From positions 3,286,001-3,350,000 of the forward strand of contig JAGYVD010000004.1 in assembly GCA_021209875.1 (NCBI GenBank): a stretch of DNA of 64,000 nucleotides, read 5' to 3'. A program made the translations under genes and the position numbers. Shown piece after piece: positions 35,608 to 45,606 of the stretch; position 1 is the stretch's first letter, and every line of letters starts with the position of its first letter. The notes beneath the pieces are model-generated. The model made no database searches and had not been told where the DNA came from. It worked only from the letters and a program-made list of their open reading frames with translations. This DNA comes from Rosellinia necatrix. Lineage: Eukaryota; Ascomycota; Sordariomycetes; Xylariales; Xylariaceae.

Positions 35608-37542
35608 ATGCCTCCTGGTGTGAATTTGGCCACCTCGTATGAGTCTGTCCCAACATATTCCGATGACTCTTCGTTCTTCTCCAACAATGACGACAGCGAC
35701 GACGACGATCCTGTCTATATTGGTAGTTCCTCGCGTCCGCAGCTACCTCCGTACTTCGCCCACAGCTTTATATCGAAGAGTTTACCCCTGGGTGGTTCGC
35801 GTTGCGGCATCGCGTCGCGGGGTCCCGGTCCACCACCTCGCAGTCAGTCAGCACACCAGTGTCAAGCACGGGTTCACAAAGCTGTATCACAGAATCCACC
35901 GAGAGCACAACCAGCAAATGTGCAACCATCTGAACCGCCACTCTCGCCTTCTTCCCGCACCCGACCAACATCGAGTACGCTACCACGGCCTTTGGCTAGC
36001 CACAATAGGCAAACTATTAATATAGATGAAAATCGTCATGATTGCGATGATAGAGGCCACGGTGAAGGCTCGGACAGTTGCTTTGGCTCCTTCCAGCAAG
36101 ATGACAAGCCCGATAGCAAAACAAATGCCAATCCAGGCTGCACGCGACGCTTGCCTGAGCGATGTGCCAAGCCGCAAATTAGACAACCATCGTCGACGGA
36201 TTTAGACGAGCTCCAGGACTGCCATCGAGCTCAGCTCCGCGAATTACGGCAGCGCAAGGATAAGGCTGATCAGATGTTCTTAGCCGCCGCTCGAGAATTG
36301 CTGGCCGATAATCCGCAACTAGATCACCTGCATAGCTTGTTTGAGGAGATGCGTAAGGCCCACCACTTGTGTCTGGAAGTCGAGCAACACCTCGAAGATG
36401 TCGTGGATGAGCCGCACCATGGGCAGGAAGACCTAGAATCACGAGAAGGCATTTTCTATGGGACCAATATTAGGGCGTTGGGGTCAGCACCACTTAGCGA
36501 TGGCAATGACCAAGACCACTCCGACACGAGTCAAGATCACGCCTTGCGTGGGATTACGGGTGAGCTCCCGGACCAGCCCGTTCACCCACAATACGAAGAG
36601 CTACGTGAGGTTTTTAGGCAACTAGAGTTGGCTAGGGAACTTTTAGCTAATACACAAATGAAGCGACATGCACTTTATACCCGCAAAACCCAGCCGTTGA
36701 TGGAAGACACTCTGACCTTGATGGAAGAAAATTATGGAGACGTGGGGAAGAAAAGAGCACTTGAAATGAGATCCATACCACTGATAACAGGGGACGACGC
36801 CGAACAGCTAAAAGCATATGATGAGCTAGAGCAGGCGGCAAAAAAAGACATCGAAATCTATACTGAAAAGTTTGGAATCTTGCATCACGAGTGCAGGACG
36901 AGTGGTGTAATGCCTTCTTCGTCCTATTTTCAGCAAGAAGGCTTTAGCCTGGACTCCTTTTACCAAGAGGAGATTGTCCTTGCGCCGGGCCCATCCCAAT
37001 GCGACGACAAACCTGTGACATTAGCACACCCAGTCTTTCCTCTTCTCCTCTGCAATCCAACACACTTTATCCACGGGTTTCCGCAGACTGCACAGCAATT
37101 CCTAAGAGCAACTGTTCAACTTCCGCCTGAGGCGCCGGCGAGGAAAAAACTAATCGAGGATACCGCACGCGAAGTCAATATGCACGCACTGCTCATCAAT
37201 GTCGACTTGGGAGACAAGAATGAATACATCAATCGCTGGCTGCTGGACAACCTGCACAATTCTCCCATGGAGGCCGAGCTGCTTTGGACAATCTTCCAAT
37301 CCAAATTAAATATAATCAATATTGATCGCTGGCAAGAGGACGTACTTCACTTCTGGTGGCGCGACGAAACCGACAAAACCCCCATCAAATCCCAACCACC
37401 CACCGAGCCCACGTCAAGAAACAGCGACGCTAGCATTATTGACCAGACGCTGAAATTTGCCGGCTTTAATACATTCTCTTACTCTGACTCTGGCCAGTTG
37501 GACACGATTAGAAATTGGAATTTGGATGACGAATGGCTTTGA
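35608..37542 (+). CDS. Coiled-coil hypothetical protein, 644 aa
   Basis: A single open frame starting MPPGVNLATSYESVPTYSDD. The first ~190 residues are disordered and Ser/Asp-rich. Residues about 195-260 and 330-430 are long charged helices likely to form coiled coils (DELQDCHRAQLRELRQRKDK; LREVFRQLELARELLANTQM). A globular C-terminal region follows: HPVFPLLLCNPTHFIHGFPQ, then ALLINVDLGDKNEYINRWLL and SPMEAELLWTIFQSKLNIIN, with DVLHFWWRDE near the end. The C-terminal part looks like a conserved fungal domain; I do not recognise it. Codon use is less GC-biased than in the 27825 gene. The start is preceded by a CA microsatellite and no upstream exon is needed. Confidence 0.83.
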   Translation: MPPGVNLATSYESVPTYSDDSSFFSNNDDSDDDDPVYIGSSSRPQLPPYFAHSFISKSLPLGGSRCGIASRGPGPPPRSQSAHQCQARVHKAVSQNPPRAQPANVQPSEPPLSPSSRTRPTSSTLPRPLASHNRQTINIDENRHDCDDRGHGEGSDSCFGSFQQDDKPDSKTNANPGCTRRLPERCAKPQIRQPSSTDLDELQDCHRAQLRELRQRKDKADQMFLAAARELLADNPQLDHLHSLFEEMRKAHHLCLEVEQHLEDVVDEPHHGQEDLESREGIFYGTNIRALGSAPLSDGNDQDHSDTSQDHALRGITGELPDQPVHPQYEELREVFRQLELARELLANTQMKRHALYTRKTQPLMEDTLTLMEENYGDVGKKRALEMRSIPLITGDDAEQLKAYDELEQAAKKDIEIYTEKFGILHHECRTSGVMPSSSYFQQEGFSLDSFYQEEIVLAPGPSQCDDKPVTLAHPVFPLLLCNPTHFIHGFPQTAQQFLRATVQLPPEAPARKKLIEDTAREVNMHALLINVDLGDKNEYINRWLLDNLHNSPMEAELLWTIFQSKLNIINIDRWQEDVLHFWWRDETDKTPIKSQPPTEPTSRNSDASIIDQTLKFAGFNTFSYSDSGQLDTIRNWNLDDEWL

Positions 37543-40500
37543 AAAGCCTAGATATCAAGAGATCTTTTTTTCTTTTCTTTTTTTTTTTTTGAACTTTTTC
37601 TCTTTTGCAACATTCCGATGTATCTCGAAACAAGCGAACTATAAATTATGTGCCCCTTTTGTTCTGTTTCGTTTTATTTGTTTATCTCCTCCCTATCTAC
37701 TCTATTAGACAGCAAAGGCGCCAGGTTGATCTACGTGTTTATACCCCAGCGCCATAATGATACCTCGAGGTTTTTACTTTCTATGTCGGCTGTGGGGGGC
37801 TTTCGGCCGTTTCCCACGCAAATTGAGGTGTTTTGATGATTAGCGTGTTCTTCAAATGTATCCTGGGACAAAGAATTGGACCAACATAAACCGAACGAGT
37901 CCCCGTCAGTTACTCACTAAATATGTATTACCATTTAATAAATTATCATAAACCGAATCCTGCCCCCCAGTGAGCACGCCTATTTACCCATACCCGTTAC
38001 GGTTGGTTGCTTTAAGTCGGCCCCATCCGCCTACGGTGTTGGCCCGGGCTGCAACATTTCGTGTCAACCCTCTACCCCTACCTCGTTTCTTTACCCTTTG
38101 CCATGACCTGACCAACTGTTGTTCTAGGTTGTGCGGGGCAAGAGGCTCAATCTGGGCCATGTGTACATCTGAGATGGGTGACTTCGCAATGAAGCTGCAG
38201 CATTTTGGCCTGCTTACTCCAACCCGGTGCCGGAGGGCCACTAGATCCCCCATGTCCACAACCCATTTGCATCGAACATCTCCTTCCGGTCTTTTATGGG
38301 TAGATATACTTAATAGCCGATACTATTGTACAAGTAGCCCGAGCGCGGCGCGGCAAACGCATAGAGTCACGGGTTAGGTCGGACGATGCTTCTCCAGTTC
38401 TATTCCTTGTCGGAGCGTAACGACGAGCCCGCGAAGACGAAACCCCGTCAACCCAGCGAGGGCGCCGTATCAAGAAACATGCACCCCTAACATCTAGCCG
38501 ATACCTATCCGCCTGTACTTTTATTTTAGAACATGCGGAGGGAGCTGGCCTTTTCCGTAGCCCCCCCTCCACGCTACCGAGAGATCAGGTCGAATGACGA
38601 TAAGCCACAAGGAGATAGAGGCTGCGCTTGCTACATCAAGCTACGGCGTCGAAGTCATGCAGGCGTTTTCGAGAGTAAGACAACCATGTTCGCCAGGTTG
38701 GTCGGCTGGGCATGAGTTGGGGTAACGCGTCTATCTAATGCAGCCTACGCAGTTTGGCGACGTACCGCACTCCGCATATGTCCCAGCGACGATGTGATGA
38801 CTATGCTCAATAATGGCCTACCCGGCGTTGACTAGCCAGATAACGGTGCACCCCCCTTCCCCCTCCCTCCTCCCCCTTCCCCCTTCCCCCTCTCGATGCA
38901 TGGCCGACGGCAGAGAGTGAGCAAAACAGGTGCGACGATGAAGGAATCGTGTGTGCGCGCGCGTGTGTACGTGTTCCTCGTGGCGTCCCAGCCCCGTACC
39001 GCTCGATAACGCGACCCGTCCCAGTCCGAGGACCGAACCGGTGAACACACATGGCCCCCTATTAGATCCCTACTACGTGTGGATGAAGAAGAACAAGACA
39101 TCTCGAGGCGCATTAGCGCGGGCGCAGGTAAGATGAGGGGTAGCTAATAGCACAGAGCTGCTCGACTGGAGGAATGGCGGCGCTGAGCGTCGGTGCTGAA
39201 CGTCTGGTGGAAATTAATCGTGTGAAGGAAATCGGGGCTGCATATGCAGATGGATAGCGGAAAAGGAAAAGGAAGAATAATCAATAAAATAATAAAAGAG
39301 TACAAGACAAAACTCATAATTATCAAAGAAAATAAAATAAAAATAAATAAAAACCAATAAAATACTAGGGACGTAGAGCTAAGGTACTTTCTATGAACAC
39401 TAGGTAACATTTCTCGCAAATCTGATCCACTCGTCCGGGTCGCCTCGCTGGCACCTCCCTCAACCCAGGTCTGTCTGGCAGAGGGATAGAAATACGCAAA
39501 TGATAAATGACAGTGCTACGGGGCACAAGGGGTGAAGCGCGGTTGCAAAAGGACGGACGAACGCTTGTTTTTACTACAAGGTACAAGGCGGCATGGTTTG
39601 GTGGAAATATCATATTAAAGTATCTAAATATATTGTAACAGGAACACGCATTTTGTCTATTTATATGGGATACGCCCTGACAGATTGATACAGCTTGTGT
39701 TTTGGCTGGGCGATCTGATCGGGCTTGATTTTACGTCACTAACACGAGGGTCACAAGCTAACTTCTTCCCCGGGGTCATCAAACGTACAAAGTTAGGTAG
39801 GTGAGTAAGTAGGTAGGTAGGTAGGTACTTAGAGGATGCAGTACCGTTCGTCCAGATCGCCGGGAAACGTGCCCAGGTGGGGTATCAGTTACTGAGACGG
39901 GAAGGGAAATGGGACGGATTATGGTTAGGTGGTCCTTTCACTTACATACACTAAGTACAACTTTAAAATATGCACATAAACAGGTAGGTACCTACAAACA
40001 CAGATGGGAAAGTAGGTCGGTCGCAGGGGGCAGAACTTCCTACTTTGCATAGGTATACAACAGGTAACCTTAAATCACCTTGATTGGGCGCCGTATCGCG
40101 ATCCGTGGCCTAATAGGTAGGTATAAATACCACCTAACACAAGCATGTACCATATGCAGCATTTCAGCATTTCAGCACTTTCATCTGACAGGCAGTCGTC
40201 TTATGCGCATACAGACCCAGTCAACGTCGCCTAGCGGCAGCGGTACCCAGCGCATGTCGGCGAACTTGCTTGCTTTAACTTTGAGGGGACCAAAAGCTGC
40301 CAAAGTTCCCGGCCGGGATTTGGATGTTGCAACATTCCGTATACCACCCCCAGATATAAAGATGCATACTTGAGTACTAGGTAGGCGCATTAGATACCTA
40401 GGCATCAATTTGATATTACCTAGGTTCCTCACACTGCACTAGGTAGGTAGGCTAGGTACTTAACCTACCTTACCTACCTAGCCTGGCCTGGCCTACCGTA

Positions 40501-40741
40501 CTTGAGGCCCCAGAAGGAAGCGCCGAACCAAATCCCGTCGTCGATTGGATTCCCCGGCCGTCCATCAGGATGCGCAATTGATGACGATTTGACGATGGTG
40601 GTGACGACGGGCGACGACGATGGTTGCCTCCAAGGGAGGAGAGTCACGCGCAAAGGGAAACCCAATGCCCGATGCCCACTGAGTGACTAGCCGGACCACC
40701 TAGCCTCAGTCCAGTTAGGAGGTCGCATGTTTTCGCGTTGT

Positions 40742-40789
40742 GTGGTGGGAATGTGGTAGGAATGTGGTGGGAATGTGGTGGGAATGTGG
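40742..40789. repeat. 11-bp minisatellite
   Basis: Four tandem units of GTGGTGGGAAT (one with a single A/G change) followed by a partial unit. Confidence 0.85.
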
Positions 40790-42130
40790 CCATGTCTTGG
40801 GGTCGGCTGACGAACGGATGAGGACGACGGGTAGGTGCTTTTTTGCCCTACCCTGCGCTACCCTCCCCCAGCCTGCACTAGTTACCTACGTTTAATTAGG
40901 TACTTAACTAACCTTGCCTAGGGTACTTGGGTCTCTGCCTCCTTCTCTACTTCCCACCTGGGCATGCTTAGGTCAAGTAAGTGCTTCCTTCTAGTACCTA
41001 CCTACCTACTTCCTTACCACCTACCTACCCAGGTAGATCGACTAGATCGACTAACACCCCGCCCCCAGCCTACATGTGTATTTCTAGTCGCGAATCCTCC
41101 ATGCCTTCCACACTCACCCAGCCATATCCTCTGTCTCGATGTATGTACTGGCCTTCTTCCCATTGGTCGCGTGTCCTTGGCCTAGTCGCCTGTAGGTCTG
41201 ACTATCTGACACACACACTACACGCGCCTCCTACACGCCTATCAACATCATGACATGCCCGTCTTAGTCTCGGATGCTATTACAGCTGCTGCCTCCATAC
41301 CCTCTTTTCCTCCCTTACCCCCCTACCCCCTATGCCATGCTATGCGAATGCAATGTTGGAACCTTGTTAATTCTCCGGCCGATGCCTATCCTACACGAAG
41401 ACGCCACGAGACGATGGGAAATGTCGGTGAAGCCTTGCGTGTGTGCGTCTCGTTGAAACGTTCCCATTGTGTCTTGAAGTCTTGGCGGCATTCCATGAGA
41501 AGGGCGTAAGGCTGGACTGGTTGGCTGGCTCGAATGGGGTGGGCACCCCCTAAGAGCAAATACGGAAGAATCGAAATAAAACAAAACAAAAAATATGAAA
41601 AAAAAAAGGATTTGATATCACACCAACCCGGTAAGGCTGCATGGTAGAAGCAAAAGGACGGCTACCTATCCACCTGCATACCCACCTATCCATCTACAAC
41701 CCTATCTACGGACGACTGCGCGCCGGAAACGCGTGGTCATGGTGGTGGCGGCGCGTTCATTCGGGGCCCTTTTTCGAGGCCCGTCGGATCCGACGACTTT
41801 TTGACGGGTGGGCGCAGGACTCATCGTTTCGTCCCATGCCCCGCGACGCCTACGATCCGTCGTTACCGGCTGGTGCAGAGGCTGCGTTCGCGCTGCCTGC
41901 CGGCTATGGATGACTCTGTCATCGGGATTTGAACGTTCACCATCGCTACTGGTTGACTCATCTCCCACTCCTGACTGGCCTGCTTTGGAACCCATATCTC
42001 GGATCCATGCGGTTGGGTCGGATTTCGAAATAGTCACGCGCGGGGACTTCGACGTTCTCACCAACAACATCTAACCTGACACTCTCGTCGCTACCTAACT
42101 AATTTTCCTCCCATCTAGCCCTGCGTTTCG

Positions 42131-42180
42131 CTGCCCTGTTCTGCCCTGCCCTGCCCTGCCCTGTCCTGCCCTGTCTTGCC
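42131..42180. repeat. CTGCC pentamer repeat
   Basis: About nine CTGCC/CTGTC pentamers in tandem; no gene is associated. Confidence 0.75.
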
Positions 42181-44022
42181 TCGTCTCTTCCTGCGCATAC
42201 GCGGCGCGACGACTAGGGAATGTTCAACGAGCGACGAGTCAATAAGGATAAAACTGACCACTGATTGAAAGTATCTTTATTCATATCGATTCACACCTCG
42301 TGTACCAAGACATTGCCGTTTTTTGCGGATTCCTGGCTGACCATGCTTTGTGTTCAGCCTTCGCGTATGGCTCGCCAACGTTCCCTCCAAAGTAACGCTT
42401 CAGGGGCCGTAACGCAGTGCCTTGTCTCCTAAGAGGCTCAGGGCTTCTATCATTAGCTGACCCACGGCGACCTCGCAAGCACTCATCGCGGAGGACCTTT
42501 GGACCTACGTTTGTGATTTGATTTACTTTAAAGCCACTGCATTTTGCACCCTCTCGTGTCACTTATCGCTTTTAGAAAAGCCTTGTTCTGGCCTCCAATT
42601 ATGTATACCAAGATTAAATTTAAACACATGTACACACAACTGCAGAATAAATTAAGACGCCATGCTCTAAAACATGCCCAATATGCGAAATAGCTAGGCA
42701 GTCATTTAACGTGTGGCCAATCCGCGATTTTATTGCAACTGACTCATTTATGCCTAGGGGGAATACAATTATTGGGTGGTATTAAGAATATGATGGCGAC
42801 CTGATTTGAAACACTTTCGGTCTGATTCGTGTATCCGTCAGCCTCGAGCTACGTGAAATCCCCATGGAAACGAACGTATGAGACAAACCAAAGTGTAGAT
42901 CAACGCCGCCGCCCATTGACACCCGGTGGACGCCCTTTCCGGGGTCTTCCGTCATGTGCAGCTTGCCTCTTTCGCGAAGCGCCTCAGTCTCACCGAGCCA
43001 GTGAGCTCGAGTGCCTCACTTTCGCTCTGCCTCTTTCCATAAGACACAGCGACGCTGAGACACTACACGTAACCGCAGTCATCGTGAACGAGGAGAGGTC
43101 CGGGCGAATGAGGGTCTCGGGGTCTAGGTTCTCTAAGGCTTGTCCTGACATACATCGTGTGCTGAAATTATGTCTGTGATTTCACAATTCGTGTATGAGA
43201 GCTCTCACTACACGTCGCTACATCTGTGGCAGTACTTATTTCAATATACCCTCAGATGAATTAATGCCGACTACGATAGAAGCTCCGACCTTGTTACCAT
43301 GAATATGTATATGTCAAACCAGATCGCACACCAAACATTCCTTCTCCAAGGGCGAATTTCAACCCTGACGAAATAAATGCGTGGAGAGTGAAAAAAGATA
43401 GAAGCAAAGCTTTCCAGTTCTGAATAGCTTTGTTATTATTCCCTACATCATCATGTGCTGCTACATCAGATTCAACATGGGATCGTATCGTTTCGTCACG
43501 GTATGGCTTATCGATCTGGGCCAAGATAGTTCGCAAACGTCAAGTGCCGCTTGGGTCAAATCAGTAGTTGGTATGAATCGTAAACGTTGCCGTTATAGAC
43601 TTATTCATTGCACATCTGAGCATTTAGAACGAGAATGTGTAAGTTTAACTTTCGGGCTGCCGATTGCGCAAGCGTTCGTCCCGAGAATATTAGAAGCGAG
43701 CTTCCTATAAACCTCGATCTAGGTAGTGGATACCAGCCTCCGGAAACCCTCATTAGGCATTGATGCTCGACCCGGGGGTCTCAGGCGTGTTGCCCAAGCA
43801 TCGACATGTATACCAGGGCATTCTTCCCGAAGAGACCGGTTGTGTGCTCAGAACCTTTTGTATTTTGGGGTAACCACGAATATTTATTTCGTTTCGCGAA
43901 AAGTTGCATGCCAGAAAACCTAGACCCTATGCTTTACGAACCGCCTTGACACCTGGAGTTAAAGCAACTAAATCCCCAACCGACTAGCCCATCATATCGT
44001 CACATCCCTCAGTCTTATCCGT

Positions 44023-45041
44023 TTAAGATGAGGTAATGGCCTTCCGGACGCGAGCACCTCGTTGTCTTGAAGAAAGGTGGGCGGCCTCGCGGGACTCAAC
44101 CTGCTCCGCCTTCTGAACAACCTCCTCACCCTCAGTTAGGATGAGCTCGATGTGGCAGGGGTTAGACATGTAAGGGTTGATCTGTATTGGATATGATTAG
44201 AAACCCGCCCAGTAAATAGTCCTGGTGGAATGGCAGGAACCGGAGGGGGGATTGAGTAGGTGGGAACATACACGACCGTGGGCACGGTATGTGCGTCGTC
44301 GCTGCTTGGGGGCCTGGTTGACCTGGATGTGCTTGACAATAAGGTTGCTGGTGTCGAGGCCCTTAGCATCGGCGTTGGACTCAGCGTTCTTCAGGAGGCC
44401 GAGTAGGAACTCGGCAGACTTGACGGGCCAGCGAGCGCGGGTAACACCGAATTGCTTTCCTATAGAACCAATACCGTCAGCATTTCTCCCCTCTCAAACC
44501 CCGGAATCCGTGCGCCAATTTGCAGATGCAATGCAGCCCTTCTCTTTTCCCAATACGTTTTCGTCTCGTCGGAGTGCTGCCCAGGTCCCAATCGAAACCA
44601 CGCTCTCCAAGCGACTCTATCTCGTCCGTACCTTGAGCAGTCCGGCCAGTGCTGCCAGCATATCGTCGCATGGGGACGGCCTCGGTCTTCTCCTGGACGT
44701 TCTCGAGGAACTTGACGGCGCGGGTCAGCTTCCAGCCATTGATGGCCTGGGCGGTCTCGCGCGTGTTCTTGAAGGAAACTCGGAGGTAGGAGCCGCGGGC
44801 GCGAGCCGACTTGGCGGACTCGATCTCGGTGGCAGCGTATCGAACCTGGAAAGGAGAGAAACCCGTCGTCAGCCAATCGCCCAATCTTTCCACATCGCCT
44901 CTCGAGCAGGGGTATTTCCGGTGCGGCTCGAAGAAAACCAGGCGTCGAAAAAGCGCGCGGAAACGGCGCGACGGTGCATCATAGGTTTCGCATTCGACGA
45001 GAGCGGGGGCTGTAAATAGGAATCCGGGCTAAACGTACCAT
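44023..45041 (-). CDS. rpl17: 60S ribosomal protein L17 (uL22), four exons
   Basis: Exons on the minus strand: 45039-45041 (only ATG), 44632-44845, 44272-44459, 44023-44181; total 564 nt, 187 aa. The product starts [19 protein letters not shown] and carries [20 protein letters not shown], then [49 protein letters not shown] and [20 protein letters not shown], all characteristic of eukaryotic L17, which lines the ribosomal exit tunnel. The first intron (44846-45038, 193 nt) falls directly after the ATG, common in fungal ribosomal protein genes; the others are 44460-44631 and 44182-44271. Codons are strongly biased to C/G endings as expected for high expression. It is divergent from fibrillarin. 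Confidence 0.96.
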
Positions 45042-45606
45042 TTTGGCTGCTGTGCTGTGGGTGGTTAGTTGAGATGGAGTCGTTGACGTTGGTAGTTGGA
45101 ATGTTTGGCGATATTCTTAGATGCAAAATTGGTTTTGAGCAAAAATTGTGCCCTCACTAAGCCCTCGGTACGTACCTGTGGGTGGGCTCGGTCTCGATTG
45201 GACGGGGGGTTCACATGTGGGGTCTTGAAAGAGCCCCATTAGTGGTTCGTAACACAGCGCGAAAACACACCACAGTTCCTGACCCCTCTACGAGGTACCT
45301 GTCTATCTGTCTGTCTACCTACGTAGGTAGGTAGGTACGGTAGGTACGTACTGTCTTAGGTAAGAGTTACTCCACCGGTAGATCCTCGGTGGCTCCAAAG
45401 AAAAAAAGAGTATGGAGCTCGGACCACTCTGGAACGTTGCGAGCTCCATTCTCTCTCTCTATCGATACGGATAGCTCTAACCTTAGAAAATTTATTTCAG
45501 GTAGCTAGCTTCATACTTTTGTCGCAAGCTCTCCAATCCGACAAAGCAAGCATTCCTCGGTGCATGAACAACTTCCAGTTATCCCCACCAACAACCTAGC
45601 ACAACA
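45042..45606. promoter_or_regulatory. Shared upstream region of rpl17 and fibrillarin
   Basis: These 565 bp separate the divergent start codons, so both ribosome-biogenesis genes draw on the same upstream DNA. It contains an AGGT/ACCT tract (45300-45360) and a perfect 10-bp inverted repeat (45412-45449). Co-regulation is inferred from position only. Confidence 0.55.
45412..45449. promoter_or_regulatory. Perfect 10-bp inverted repeat in the shared promoter
   Basis: ATGGAGCTCG (45412-45421) and CGAGCTCCAT (45440-45449) are exact inverted copies with an 18-nt spacer, about 160-195 bp before the fibrillarin start. It may be a dyad factor site or a hairpin. Confidence 0.6.

Larger units (their letters stand above)
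37543..44022. other. 6.5-kb gene-free interval
   Basis: No gene is supported. Contents: T-rich 3' UTR of the preceding gene (37565-37600), AT-rich stretch (39270-39365), AGGT tracts (39800-39830, 40375-40490, 40880-41035), two minisatellites (40742-40789 and 42131-42180) and scattered frames of 60-120 codons. The minus-strand frame at 42281-42562 has a near-normal composition but no recognisable relatives. Confidence 0.45.

Noticed and set aside
42281..42562. 93-codon minus-strand frame
   Set aside because: Composition is plausible, but there is no recognised relative, flanking exon or splice signal strong enough to support a gene.
44846..45038. Box C/D snoRNA inside the first rpl17 intron (ATGATG and CTGA motifs on the minus strand)
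   Set aside because: The C box is imperfect, the boxes are too far apart, and no terminal stem was seen.
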